Below are positions 25,885 through 37,837 of a stretch of DNA of 64,000 bases, piece after piece. A program made the position numbers and the translations under genes. A model generated the notes under the pieces. That model ran no database searches and had not been told where the DNA came from. It saw only the letters and a program-made list of their open reading frames with translations. How positions within the stretch are numbered: the stretch's first letter is position 1; every line of letters begins with the position of its first letter. The stretch spans positions 2,666,001-2,730,000 of the forward strand of contig JAQQWL010000005.1 of NCBI GenBank assembly GCA_038363925.1. The letters are read 5' to 3'. This DNA is from Apiospora phragmitis (taxonomy: Eukaryota > Ascomycota > Sordariomycetes > Amphisphaeriales > Apiosporaceae).

Positions 25885-26414
25885 ATGATTGCACCACTGT
25901 ATGATCTGCCTGTAAGGCGCTTGTTCAGGTCCCTCTCCCTGTCGGTTCCATGGCGGGGCGGCAGCAACGGTTCAGGCACGGACACGGCCACCATAGCCAC
26001 CGGCGCGGGAGCTAAGTCCGACAGCACCCACGACAATTTCGCTGCTGCTGCTCCTCCTCTCAGCTTCGAATTGCAGACTTGGCCCATACCACCGCCATCA
26101 TCATCATCAACAGCCTCGACGACGACGATTCCGAGAACGATAACCCCCTTGCCCGAGGATACAGAGTCATTTCCTTGTCACCAAGACCAAGGCCAATTGA
26201 CCAGACTGCGCATGCACTCCGCCCGACAACGCGAAAAGTACCCCACCAACTCCCGCCTAGAGCAAGCCGCGGCTCGTTCGAGAGCAGCCGCAGCCGGAGC
26301 AGCACCATCAGCACCATCAGCACCTTCAGCGGTGGTGATGATCAGGCACCCCTAAAACATCCCGAGGAACGGCAGCGCGCCTGCGAGAACTGCTGGAAGG
26401 AGTTCTGGGGTTGA
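25885..26414 (+). CDS. Small hypothetical protein (two exons, tentative)
   Basis: I do not recognise this protein. The model uses exon 1 25885-25911 (MIAPLYDLP), a 152 bp intron with GTAAGG donor and CTCAG acceptor, and exon 2 26064-26414, in phase, giving about 125 residues. The exon 2 product has an acidic stretch (SLDDDDSEND), Arg/Pro-rich and Ser-rich disordered segments and ends in ACENCWKEFWG, a conserved-looking Cys/Trp tail. The alternative continuous frame from the same ATG (156 residues) lacks this tail and is low-complexity. It lies 150 bp upstream of the next small gene on the same strand. The frame choice is inference from composition and splice sites. Confidence 0.4.
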
Positions 26415-26462
26415 AGCCCCCAAAATAGAGCAATTCCCACTACTAGGTTATTACTTCCGCAA

Positions 26463-26483
26463 GACGGACGGACGGACGGACGG
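26463..26483. repeat. CGGA tetranucleotide repeat
   Basis: Five tandem copies of the tetranucleotide, between the two small genes. Confidence 0.9.
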
Positions 26484-26564
26484 GGCACACACAGGCCAAG
26501 CGCAACAACCACATTCGCTACCTACACAACATAACTCCATAATACCCCCGATTCATACTTAGTT

Positions 26565-26990
26565 ATGGCGTCCAGACCGCCACGGCCCATCCGTCGCGGC
26601 GCGGCTCCCCGCCCGACCACTACACCACCCAGCATCCCTCTCCGAACTGCCACCACCCCGATAGTGAAGCGTGTGATCTGGACCGGCGCCTTTGCTGCCG
26701 TCGCCATCGTCGGTTCCATATACGGAGCCGGCTTGAAGACGAAGCAAGAATTCCAAGCTGTACGTTCGGCTTCTTCCATCTCCAAGTTAGAATTCTTTGC
26801 CAGAGAGACTGACCCGCCTATGTTCGCAAAATAGGAGAAGCAACAAATTATCGAATCCACACCAGAAGACCGCATCAAGGACCTAGAGCACCGCAGAGGT
26901 GTCCTCATGTCCCAGAAGATTCCCCTTGAGAGGAAGCTCGCCGAGTTGCGAAGCAGGATGCAGGCGAAGGCGGCAGAGGAAGCCAGCTAG
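26565..26990 (+). CDS. Small single-pass membrane protein, probably mitochondrial
   Basis: Two exons, 26565-26759 and 26835-26990, with a 75 bp intron (GTACGT...ATAG), encode 116 residues. The N-terminus is basic and rich in Pro, Arg and Thr without acidic residues (about 1-35), resembling a mitochondrial presequence. One hydrophobic segment follows (VIWTGAFAAVAIVGSIYGAG, about 37-56). The C-terminal half is a charged helix (TPEDRIKDLEHRR... ERKLAELRSRM) that could form a coiled coil. The layout fits small inner-membrane assembly or scaffold proteins, but I cannot assign a named family. It converges with UBP6, leaving 399 bp between stops. Confidence 0.7.
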
Positions 26991-27389
26991 TCGCAAACCA
27001 AGAACAACAGCAAAGCTGGCTGAAAAAGGGCCGCTGCTAATTGGTAATCCCTTGAAAGGAGTTCTTCAAGGAAGAGAAATGAACGACCTGCAAGGTGGAG
27101 CATATTCTCCAGCATAATAAGAATTATGCGAGGGTCGTGTGCATTATTCGTGGAAATAATTTTGTATATAGAATATGTATCTTAAGATGTAACGATATCA
27201 CGAGCAATGGGTGTACAAATCATCAATGTCTATTCATGTTGAGGCTTTTTCGGCAGACTGATCCCCCTGATCAGCTGGTGTATCTACTCTATCAACATAC
27301 CCCAGCTTGTTGTGCACAAGTGAAGCGTTTGCCATGCCATGCCATGCCATACATTCATTATCATAGCCATACTGTACCCAGCGTTACGT
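26991..27389. other. Convergent 3' UTR interval
   Basis: AT-rich trailer between convergent genes. It includes four tandem GCCAT units at 27331-27350. Nothing else is evident. Confidence 0.6.
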
Positions 27390-29154
27390 TTACTCGGTGG
27401 TACCATCGGCTGCAGGCAGGGGGATGGCCTTGTAAAGAAGAATCAAGGCAGAGTGAGATTCGCCACCGCCAGCAAGGCCCTCGATCTTGTCGGCCGTCAC
27501 TTCCGAGACCTTGTCGTCGTTGAACCACCACCATTTGTCCTCCTCGTTTCGCTTCAGGCCCGTCCTCGGGTCGATAGGAGGCTCCTTCTTGACGTAGGCT
27601 GTGTAATGGCCGCTGTCCGCACTGGCGCCTTGATGGGTCACCACGCCGCGCAGCTCATACAGTCCGGATTGGTTGGCGCCATTGTCGTTGGCCAGGTCCT
27701 GGTGAATCAGGCTGTGGAGCTCTTTCTTGGCTGCCAACAGCGCCGCTTCCTTCTCAGCTTCAAACTCAGCATCCGTCTTGAAAGTCTCCGTCATCACGAC
27801 GTCGCCGTCAGCCGAGGTGGGTGCTTTCTTCTCGTCCTTTTTGTCTTTGAGATCCTTCTTGTCAAGCTTGGCACCCATACCGCCGGCAATATCCTCCGCG
27901 CCGCCACCCTCGCGAATGTGCTTGCGTCGCTTGCGGGCACGCTCGATGTCCTCTTCGTCTTTTCGGACCTCACGGACCTTGTCCCGGACTGGGATAAGCA
28001 GCTTCTTCAGGTTGTCGTCGCAGAATTCGACGACATCAAGCTCATGGGGGAAAGTAACCTTTCGCATGATCTTGGCCTTCTTCTGCGTCTCCCGCTTCCA
28101 GAAAAAGCGCACAAAGTGCACGGTAAGGTACTTGGGTGCCCGCGAGATCTTGGAGGTCCTGGTATACACAGCTTCCCGACCCAGTGTGCTCGAATTCTTC
28201 TCGATCTTCTCCACCAGTGCGTTCTTGATACCATCGGTCAAATGGTTCGTAGAACCGTCAATATGGCAGTTCAGCTTCAAGAAAGGCTCCTTCGATGCCA
28301 CCGCCTCCTCGCCACCCTCCCGAGCAGCGGGCTCATCGCACTCCAATACACTCGTGAACTCTCCGGCCATGTAGTTGTCGACAAAGGGTACTTCCAAGGC
28401 TTCGGGGGCATCCTTCAGCTTGAGCTTCTGGCGCAACTGTGAGACGATTTGAGACCATGCTTCTTCCGCATCCTGCTGGGCATAGCCATGGCCTGTTCGT
28501 GATTGTTCGGCAAATTGAGGAAATGCGCTGCGCAGGGCATTCAGGAAAGCGAGGGGGGTGTAAGATTCTTGGGTCTGCGACATGCTCTTGTATAGATCTC
28601 GGAGTTGTCTGGTCAGATCCAATTGGGTGATGCCACCAAAGCCACCACCACTGCCGGACGGCTCGTATTTAACCAGAGCGTCTTGGAGTTCGGGGACGGC
28701 ACGCAGTGTTTGCAGTGTCGAGTTGAGGTAGCACGTGTTTCCCAGGTTGATCAAGCCAGCGGGTGTGGCACCCTCCTGCTGGGCCTGCTCAGCCTCAGTC
28801 ATGTCCTCAACGAACTTGATAGGATCCTTGGGTCGTGCGAGGGCAACGCCGCCCTCGCCGCCGGGAGTACCCATCATCATGATGGTCTGGCCGGGCTTGA
28901 GGCCGAACTTGCTCATGTCGGCGTCATCCTTGAGGGGGCCGCCCTTCATCAAAATCTTCTGGCGATCGGGCTCGACGCCGGTTAAGCTGAACAGCTGGAA
29001 CTTGAGGACCTCGCCAGTCGATCCGGTATCGACCTCGACATCGTATTTCTGGCCTTGGTGCTTTACAACAACTGGCGGCAAAAGTTAGGCATGTTTGAAA
29101 ACATGGAATGGGATATGTGAAAGACGTAGATGGCTTACTAGGTACGGCCGACAT
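27390..29154 (-). CDS. UBP6: Ubiquitin carboxyl-terminal hydrolase 6 (UBP6/USP14-type deubiquitinase)
   Basis: Proteasome-associated cysteine protease that trims ubiquitin from substrates docked on the 19S particle. Exon 1 is only 29154-29139 (MSAVP plus one base); a 67 bp intron leads to one long exon 29071-27390, for 565 residues, the usual family size. An N-terminal ubiquitin-like domain (about 3-76) is followed by the catalytic Cys box GLINLGNTCYLNSTLQ (Cys about 119), and the His box THQGASADSGHYTAYV (His about 494), then KWWWFNDDKVSEV. A lysine/acid-rich insert (about 370-430) sits in the catalytic domain as in other fungal orthologues. No frameshift is needed. It is divergent from ARPC4 with 584 bp between start codons. 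Confidence 0.97.
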
Positions 29155-29738
29155 GGTGGCTAGAGGGGTCGACTTATAGCCGCTGCTCTATTTCCTCTGT
29201 TTGCTGAAGCTGTAGGAAGAAGTGTGATATAGATCGAAAACCGGGTCTAGGGGGTAGCGAAGTAGGGAAGAGAAAAAAAAGGAAGGTCGTGACAAGGCAG
29301 CGAAAAAGCGTCGTGTTCGCCTCTGGAATCGATGGGATGTAGTAATTAACATGCAGTCACAAGCCTCAGCGCAGGGTGAGGGACAGCAAGCTTGGGTGGA
29401 GTGGCGGTTTAGAGAGGTACCCTGTCGAAGGTGGGGGAATCTTTTGAGGGACCGTATTTTAGCCACAGTTGCAATCGGCGGGAGGCTGAATTGCCCCACC
29501 TGCCCACCCCCTTTGGCTTGCTGCTTGCTGCTTGCTGCCAGGCTGCTTCGGCCTTAATTGGACCTGACAGTAGACAGTTGTCACCTCCTGTTCTGGCTGG
29601 AATTACAGAACGCCCTCAGCCTCATCCCCCCACATGATCGAGAGGGAGAGCTGGTAGAGAGCTTCCGAATCCCAACTGTCTTTCTTTTGCCGTTGGTCGT
29701 AACGACAACTTGGTCTTGACGACCATTACACGTCTACA
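29155..29738. promoter_or_regulatory. Bidirectional promoter interval UBP6/ARPC4
   Basis: 584 bp separates the two divergent start codons, so core promoters of both genes must lie here or overlap. It includes an A-rich tract near 29270-29285 and CT-rich stretches near 29660-29740 just before the ARPC4 ATG. No specific operator is claimed. Confidence 0.6.
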
Positions 29739-30510
29739 ATGGTACCAGACCGACTCTCTTCGCTTTATGCACCTCACCTCCCGTCTAAGCTAATGAATGC
29801 ATCCCGCAGTCTCAATCTCTCCGCCCCTACCTCAAATGCGTCCGGAGCAGCGTCACAGCCGCCCTCTGCTTAGCCAACTTCGCTTCCCAAACGTCCGAAC
29901 GACACAATGTCCCTGAGGTCGAGGCCCAGAGCTCTCCCGAGGTTCTGCTGAACCCCCTCGTCATTGCCCGGAACGAGAACGAGCGCGTCCTGATCGAGCC
30001 GAGCGTCAACAGTGTGCGCATTAGCATCAAGATCAAGCAGGCCGACGAGATCGAGAACATCCTAGTCCACAAGTTTACCCGCTTCTTGACCCAAAGAGCC
30101 GAGGCGTTCTTCATCCTGCGGAGGAAACCTGTCAAGGTTCGTTCTGCCCACCGCCCACTGGGCGCAAACGTGGATTCGGCCCCGTATCATACTGACTGAC
30201 GCCTACCTACAGGGATACGACATCTCCTTCCTCATCACCAACTTCCACACAGAGGAAATGTTGAAGCACAAGTTGGTCGACTTCATTATCCAATTCATGG
30301 AAGAGGTAGACAAGGAGATTTCGGAGATGAAGCTATTTGTATGCCCTTCCCAGCATCATTACCCCTTTACCTGTTTCATGAGCTTATACCAGTACAGTTG
30401 AACGCCCGAGCAAGATTCGTGGCAGAATCTTTCTTGACTCCAGTAAGTCACATCTAACTACGCCATGGCTAGTACATCATGATCGCTGACCAATATTCTA
30501 GTTCGATTAA
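29739..30510 (+). CDS. ARPC4: Arp2/3 complex 20 kDa subunit (ARPC4)
   Basis: Core subunit of the Arp2/3 complex, which nucleates branched actin at endocytic patches and hyphal tips. Five coding exons: 29739-29741 (the ATG alone), 29810-30136, 30213-30338, 30398-30442, 30502-30510. They give 169 residues, exactly the family length. After the split ATG the protein reads [14 protein letters not shown], then [60 protein letters not shown] and ends AESFLTPFD, all hallmark stretches. The initiator codon being the whole coding part of exon 1 follows from the GTACCA donor directly after ATG and the CCGCAG acceptor before TCTCAA. The frame is intact throughout. Confidence 0.97.
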
Positions 30511-32560
30511 ACGGGGCTAAGAGTTGACGGGATGACCTGGCTGGCACACGGGAAGACGAAACACTACTACGCGGCATCTGTGTACTTTCGGGCCGTGGCA
30601 GATACCAGGATCCGAACAAGCCAAGCGGCCGATAACGAATGCATGATCATTTAGCACTCGCATCGTGTCTCAATCTTCCGGGCCACCTCCGCATCTTGGT
30701 GAACAGGCTACAGAACGCGAGACTTGGCAACAGGTGCATCTCCTGTAAACCATGTGCAGGCCACCGTGCCATTTACCTCATATGCCCTCTCACCTGGCCC
30801 ATTCGGCATCGATCATTTGATGTTTAGGTTTCAAGGCTGCATCGATCGAGATCGAATGTGCTTGCTTGTTTGTACATCCACATTCCGGCCAAGTAACATG
30901 GGGTTTTTAACGTGCTTGAGTTCCCCGTCGCCTCAACCACGATCCAGGCCCTAGCTCCATATTCAACATCCTCGTGAACTTTATATACGCACGACAGCAC
31001 CAGAGACCCGCTTCGCTCCAGGGGTTCGGGTGGGCCCACGAGGTCCACTCGAGTATACTCTCTCGAAGACGTAGTATCCCTTTATCGATTTTTACCGGCT
31101 CGATACGCAGGGGGTTCCAAGTCATGACCTATTTACCTGCTTCCTATGCTTTGATATACATGAGGCTTCTAATTTGTTTCGTTGTAGGCCGTACTTCCAA
31201 TAGGGAGCGACTCAGGGGGTTCTGCAGCATCACCGGTATCACCTGGTCCACCATAGAAGATTGGATATCGAGCAAGTCCAAGTTGAACTGGCAAGTCACT
31301 CCTATTTATATATCGATCAAGGTGTTAGGTTAGATAACATATCTGGGCAGGCTGTTGTATGGCCCCCTCATCCTGATCAGTCTGAAAATTGCAAGTTTGC
31401 AAGCTCTATAAATAAGCTCACATCCAGGACAACTTCGTTGTATGATAGTATATCGTGACCTCGGGGGATTCCCCATTATGCTCTTTCCGCCAATTGGCAA
31501 TTCGTACCTACTGCAGTGACTTGTTTCATTTCTTTATGGTTGACACAGGCATGCTCTATAGCCATGTCCTCATTTTCCGGCTACGAGAACTAGACCACAG
31601 CAACGTGCTCGCCATGACCCGGCTCGCTGGCTACCCCGTCTCCCTCATTATCATACCCTCCACTTTCCTTCCTGGATCTATGGATACGATCTTCTAGCAA
31701 GCAAGAAGACATTGAAGTAGTCTGGTCAGTTGGCATTACGGGTTTGCCAGAATGTGTATCATTGACCATACGTTTACGTATGTGAGCGGTTGTCCATCTA
31801 TGGAGCTCTATTACCGAAGACTGCTCTGTGCTGACCAACTTCTTCCTAAGGCATGGGGTCATGTTCGAAATCTCCGGTAATCCCATAGTCATGGTGCCCA
31901 AGTAGTCATAATAGTATTTGGTCTGTACATCTAGGTATTAGCTAGCACATTATATGGTATCCGCATTTTTATATAGTGTTTAGACGAGGAGCGGGCTGCT
32001 GGTGAGGTTTCCCTGGGATGATATCACGGTGTCTCATTCTTTTCTGTTCATCTATTTGAATTTCTTTTGTTCATTTAGGCCTGACCATGATACCAATTGT
32101 ACTCGGTGTATTCTTCGCTGCAAACAGATTCACTCCTTAAACCTCGGACAACCTATGTCCAACCTGGGGGGTGCTCTCAATAGCATTATGTTGAAACTGT
32201 AGTAGAATATAGATAATAAGTAAACAACGCGTCCCCATACCACAACCCGTCAAGTAACCGTGAGCCCATAATCAACAGCCACTGTTCGTTTCTGCAAGGT
32301 ATTGCCTTCTAAGCCAGGCTGATACGTCTTCTTCATTCTCATCTCTATACCGAATGGTCGACTTCGGTTGTTTCTGCATAACAGTACTTGTCCCACAACT
32401 CATGCACATACGTTCGGCAAGGTGTATTTTTTCACTCTTCGACATCAGCCTCCTTGCACTACATCCACCTCACACACTTTCATCATCATCCTTGATCAGC
32501 CTATCCTCGTCACTTCAGAAGATATTTACCAAGTAGCAGCAGTCTACGTACTTACTTACG
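30511..32560. other. Intergenic stretch
   Basis: No supportable gene. Short frames on both strands (for example 31455-31697 plus and 31590-31901 minus) lack domain-like features. It probably holds the ARPC4 3' flank and the upstream control region of the RRM gene. Confidence 0.55.
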
Positions 32561-33435
32561 GTTGATACCAACTTGGTCAACATCTTTCAGGTAAGCTCTG
32601 ATCTCTTTCTTCAAGAATTGCCCATGGCTCAAAAGCAAGGTAAGGTGCTTGGTTCGAGTTTCTCACGAGTACTTGAGAAAAGCTATGGTATCCCTCGTGA
32701 ACTGACCGAGTGGACAATCGTGTCTTCATAAAGAGTCATTGGGGGATTGTTCTCGACCCAGCTTGAACTCCTTGATGATTGTAGAACACTTGCTTGTTCC
32801 TCAAATTCACCCTTCAAGCTGTCACATGAGTTCTTCTCCACCGATATCCCACATGAACTCGGACCGTCTGAAATCATCCTAGTTCTATCCAGGCTTATTC
32901 GTTTTGTATTCACTGACCTTACTGCCTTACTTATGGTAGCACCTTTCCTACCTCAGGTCTCCTTGTCGACTTTCCTCTTCTCGACTTCACCCATCTGACC
33001 TCTACCATCACAGGTAACCACTCATCCCAGCTCTTGTATATCCATCTATCTTGTACTCACCAGCTTTTCAGTCTCATTATTGCGGAGCGTCTTCGATCTG
33101 AGACCTGGCACTGTTAACTTCCTTCTCGTCAACTTATTTCATCCACGCTCTGTCATCCCAGGTAACCACGCATCCCAACCCCTTCGACGTCCATACCAAC
33201 ACACATCTGCTTTGCATCTATTAATCTCACATCCTTATTCATTGATGGCGACTCTTCAATCTAGAATCTGACTTTGCTAACTTCTTTTATCTAACTTCTT
33301 GCATCACAGTTAATCATTCAGTCACCCTACGCAGTCATAACCCCAGCCTGTTACCGCGCATAACAATAACATCAATAGCCTCATGAACATGCGTCGCCCT
33401 TCGAGGTAGGGGCCAGCCTCCCTGCCACTCAGGCA
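32561..33435 (+). promoter_or_regulatory. Pyrimidine-rich leader of the RRM gene with tandem splice-site-like motifs
   Basis: This long C/T-rich stretch immediately precedes the RRM start codon and looks like transcribed leader with introns. CAG directly followed by GTAAGC occurs at 32588-32596. CAG followed by GTAACC occurs at 33011-33019 and 33159-33167, and a related CAG followed by TTAATC at 33307-33315. The last three sites are spaced 148 bp and 148 bp, and neighbouring sequence (for example ACTCATCCCA versus ACGCATCCCA) shows degenerate tandem duplication. Each site reads as a 3' splice site abutting a 5' splice site. Confidence 0.45.
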
Positions 33436-35875
33436 ATGCCCACCATCTCGGATGTCTCCTCTGACAATTCCGAGGGTGGTGCTCCTCTGAACGCGGGCCC
33501 GACGTTCAGTCAGATGAAGATGGGTCAGGCCGAGCGCAATCGGATACACCGTGATGCTGTCGCTGCCGGAGGTTCGAAGCCTACCGACAGTCATGCCCCC
33601 GACCGTCGTCAGCCGAACGGTTCACCAGTTATTGCTAGTTCCTTCCCTGCCGCAAAGCAGCAACCCAAGGCCGGTAAGGGAGGCAACGGTCGCAAGCTCA
33701 ACCCCGCCAGTGAAATGTTCATCCCATCCAGCAACACCTTCAACGATCTGACCAAGCTTCAGGTAAGCTCATCCAGTAACATCTACATCAAGATTCATCC
33801 CCATTCCTGCTTGACTATATGTTACCACATATGCGTCCACATGAGCTGTGTGGCTGACTTTCGTACTTTAAGTCCCAGGCGGCTGACAGCCAGAGTAAGT
33901 TATTGCAACTACTCGAGAAGAAAGAGCAGGCGCAGAAGGCCGAAACCAATGAGCAACAGTACCGAGAGCACAAGAATGGCCTCACCAAGTCGGCCAGTAG
34001 TGGAAGCTATGCTGGCTCATCCCATTCGACAATCTCATCTGAGCAAGACCAAAGCTTTGCCAAAGCTCCCATCTTCGCTCCTCGAGTCCAGCAACAGCAA
34101 GGCTCGGGCTCTGAGAACCTCAGAATTAAGAAGTCCAGATCTTATCCTCACAACGGCCATCGCCAGTCTGCCTTTGGCGGTACCGAGCAGCCGAAACACA
34201 CCACAGATGCCTTCAGCTCTAGTGGCCAAGATTCCGACACCAGTTCCCAAGCTCATACCCAACGGGGCTCGCCAATGTCCCGGACTACTAGGACGGCTTC
34301 GCCCGCTGCCAACCATGGTTCGCAGGCTGATCAAGCATGGGACAACGGTAATGGAAAGTCCCATTATAACCCGATGAGTACCGGCGAGTACCGGCCTCTT
34401 CCTCCCATCCCCGACTGGAGCCCCGGCGCCGCCCAATGCAGAGACGTCGTCGTATTCCAGGCTGTCGACGACGCTACCCGGGTTGGAAGATCTGGCCTGC
34501 TGAACAGCATCGTGCCCTCGAGCGGACTCCCCAGCGAGGCCGTGCTCACCCACCCCGACAACTGCCCCTTCACCACGACGGCCGAGGACAGCCTGGCCGC
34601 AGCCCAGGTAGAACGCGGCGTCGTCCACATCGACAACATCCCCTTCGGCATCTCGCGCGCCGAGGTCATCGCCTTCGTGGGCAAGAACTCGCGCCTCCTC
34701 AACGACAGCGAGGAGCCCGTCCACATCATCATGGACCGCGTCACGAGCAAGACCCAAGACGTCTACGTCGAGTTCGCCAGCCGCGAGGACGCCGAGTCCG
34801 TCGTCGAGCGCCACGAGCACAACACGGCCAACGGCCGCTCGGTCCGCCTGGGCGACCGCCCCGTCCGCGTGAGCCTCGCGAGCCCGGCCAAGCTGATGGC
34901 GGCCCTCTTCAACGTGGCCCGGGGCCTCGACTGGTACGGCTACATCCCACACATCCGCGCGCCCAACCCGAGCGCCTCCTTCAACAACTTCAGCGTCTGG
35001 GTCTCGGGCGAGGAGCTGTCCATGGTGGCCAAGCACGCCGAGGAGCCCCGCCGGTCTCCCTTCTCCAAGGACGCCCGCGAGCGCCCCTACGAGTGCATGA
35101 TCAGCACCGTCAAGAAGTTCCCCTGGTACATGACGGACCACATCACCCTGAGACAGCGGCACAACATGTACGATTGCTGCTTCAAGCTTCTGCGGACCCT
35201 GCAGGACGCCATCAAGAGAGAGGAGTGCCCTGTACGTCTCACCCCTCAGCTCCTCAAGCGGTTCATCGACGCCATGATGCTTTGCCCCGGATTCACGGTC
35301 TTGCAGAAGGACAACTTTGCCCAGGAGGTCTGCATGAACGGCGTGGACTTGTGCAAGTTCAACATGCCACGTTTGGCTGAGGGCTGGCGCCACCAGTATG
35401 CCTTAGGTCCTCGAGCTGGAATCCCCATGGATGTCATGGAGGTAAGTTAGAATAATGAAGACTAACTCTTGCCCTTAACCCCTTCATCAACGATCCCCAA
35501 GTCTGAAGAAGCTAACCTCTGATGATTCTCCATTAGTATTACATTGCCATCATCCGCGATGAGTCGACTCGTCACATGGATAGCCAGGACCTCGGCGTGA
35601 AGCTGCAGCTCACGAAGATGCATGCCCACACAAACAGCTACTGGGGCTACTTCTGGCAGGAGGTCGGCTACAGTACCATCAAAGACTTCGACGAGCTGAC
35701 GCTGCAAGAGGCTGCAGAAATGGAATGGTCCGCCATTGACAGAATCCTCCGCCGCGCCCTTGCTCATGCCCGCACTCAACAGCTTCCAGCAGGCAACGGC
35801 ACTCAGGCTTCGAACCAGTACCACAATGGCTTTCCCTCCGGTGCTTCCTGTAACCACCAGATGCTCGCATACTAG
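33436..35875 (+). CDS. RRM-domain RNA-binding protein
   Basis: Likely RNA-binding regulator of unknown target. Exons 33436-33762, 33873-35441 and 35537-35875, introns 110 and 95 bp, give about 744 residues with all phases consistent. The first 350 residues are Ser/Gln/Pro-rich and disordered, with a short Gln/Lys-rich helix (LLQLLEKKEQAQKAE). One RRM spans roughly residues 359-445: RNP2-like VVHIDNIPFGI and RNP1-like DVYVEFASREDA, most like quasi-RRMs of hnRNP F/H type. A conserved-looking C-terminal region (YECMISTVKKFPWYMTDHITLRQRHNM... and DLCKFNMPRLAEGWR) follows, not assigned to a family. The frame ends at MLAY. GC-rich codon choice leaves a 452-codon open frame on the opposite strand, which is a shadow. 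The start is the first ATG of the protein-like frame. Confidence 0.85.
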
Positions 35876-37139
35876 ACCAACCAGATCCGCAGCTCACCAT
35901 CATCATCGATATGGTGAGAGGGATTGTCTGAGCAGGCGAGAGTGCGACCAGCACACACGCATCAGTGAGGCTTGAGGATTTGCCTCATGCTTGATCCGAC
36001 TTCGGATTCATTCATACATACACATCTGTGCTCATCTATTTGCTTGTACATACAGTGAGGCCTTGGTTTGATGGCCTATCGACGTTGACGATACCGCTCG
36101 GGTTTTCCCCAAGATGTTAGGGGGCGGACCTCACAGACGCCATAAGTCATACATACACACCACGGGACTCGGAATGGAGAGAAAAAAAACATGGTGGGTG
36201 TACGAGACACGGATCTCGTGGGTATCATACATCTGCACCTGATGCATTTCTTGGTTGTGCCCAAGAGAAGGGGAAAGATAGCCATGCTCATTGCAGTGGT
36301 TGCTGGTGATACCTGACTGGCTTCTCTTTTTCACCTGAAAGGTGCACTACCGACTGCTGCTCTCTGCTTATATTGTTGGTGAGCCCCGACTTCTCGGATT
36401 GTTCTCCTGGCCAGGTTGGGGGGTTGGTTCAGCTCTACCCGAGGGCTTGGGGGGATGCGACAGCTTGCTGATTGGCCCAATCCGCTCCTAGCTGTGCAGA
36501 ACTGAGCAGAACCGAGATACATGAGATTTCCTAGTTATTTTAATAGATTACTTCTTTGCCCAAAATCGGTGTCGAGTTGTTGTGATGTTTTTGACGTGAA
36601 GATGGTGGACAGCCTTTACTAGCCCAGCAGTACGCCTAAGCTAAAGCCTGAGCAGACAGGTTGATCAACCCCTCCCCTCCCCAGTTTAGGTGTGTTAGTT
36701 GATAGTCGCTGTCAGCTCATCCCACTTTCTTCCATTCGATTTGTCCCGCCTTTTGGTTGATAGCTTGCTGTAAACCCCCGTAGATCTATCGTAACCCCCT
36801 CCTCTATCCCACCAGCCTCGCCCGGACCCAGAAGCCAGAAGGAGGCCTGCAGCGCACGCTCACTTCTTCTTGTTTGACGTCGCAACCCAACGACCACAAA
36901 CCTGCAAACATACCAATTGCGCAGGCCCAAGGCATTGACCTGAACACGCCCATACTTCTCCACGTCTACGATTCGAACATCTCCCTTGCAATTAGCAATC
37001 AAATACAGCTAGCGACCAAGACTCCCAACTTCGAGCTGACTTAACGTACACAACCACCTCCAAAACGGCATCTTCCGGCTCGGTTCCAGCCAGTGGCTCG
37101 GCGCCGCCGCCGGCCGCAGCTCGCAACAGCAACAGCACC
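35876..37139. other. Intergenic stretch
   Basis: Holds the RRM gene 3' flank and the SNX3 promoter and 5' leader. No frame is supportable. The 90 bases before the SNX3 ATG are open in frame but have no upstream ATG. Confidence 0.55.
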
Positions 37140-37837
37140 ATGGCTGCCAACAACGACCAAAACCAGGCGACCTCGCCTCCCCCAAAGTCCCCGACCTCGC
37201 CTCGTGGCATGGCCGGCATGGCCAGCATGTCCAGGCCCATCACGCAATCCATGCCCGACAACCGCCAGCAGTCCTTCGAGGAGATCTACGGTCCTCCCGA
37301 GAACTTTCTGGAGATTGAGGTATACATTGGAAAGAAAGAAAGAGGGAAAACTTGAGAGGCTAATTCTTCCTTCCTTCTTCGCTAGGTGCGCAACCCCCGA
37401 ACCCACGGCATGGGCCGCGGCATGTACACCGACTACGAGATTGTCTGCCGGACCAACATCCCCGCCTTCAAGCTGCGCCAGTCCACCGTGCGCCGGCGCT
37501 ACAGCGACTTCGAGTACTTCCGCGACATCCTCGAGCGCGAGAGCGCGCGCGTCACCATCCCGCCCCTGCCCGGCAAGGTCTTCACCAACCGCTTCAGCGA
37601 CGACGTCATCGAGGGCCGCCGCGCCGGCCTGGAGAAGTTCCTCAAGATCGTCGTCGGCCACCCCTTGCTGCAGACGGGCAGTAAAGTGCTGGCCGCCTTT
37701 GTGCAGGGTGAGTGCAATATCTTTTTTTTCTGAACCTGCCACCAGCCGCCCCTAAATTGTTGTAGAGGAGAAGAAACGAGACTGACTGTGATAACTATCT
37801 ATGTATAGACCCCAACTGGGACCGCGCCGCGTGGTGA
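37140..37837 (+). CDS. SNX3: Sorting nexin 3-type PX-domain protein
   Basis: Endosomal phosphatidylinositol-3-phosphate binder that acts with retromer in retrieval of cargo to the Golgi (Grd19 in yeast). Exons 37140-37319, 37386-37707 and 37809-37837; introns 66 and 101 bp; 176 residues. After a Pro/Ser-rich N-terminus comes the diagnostic [22 protein letters not shown], then the PX domain with [10 protein letters not shown], the PI3P-contact [14 protein letters not shown], the Pro loop IPPLPGK and [12 protein letters not shown], ending PNWDRAAW. The final exon encodes only nine residues. The N-terminus is about 35 residues longer than compact orthologues; an internal Met (SMPDNRQQ) is an alternative start. 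Convergent with the carrier gene. Confidence 0.93.

Noticed and set aside
28007..28442. Long plus-strand frames across UBP6 (27339-28442 and others)
   Set aside because: Shadows of the UBP6 coding strand.
34035..35393. 452-codon open frame on the minus strand opposite the RRM gene
   Set aside because: It is the mirror of GC-rich third-position codons in a well-supported gene; its product is rich in Val, Ala, Gly, Asp without domain-like order.
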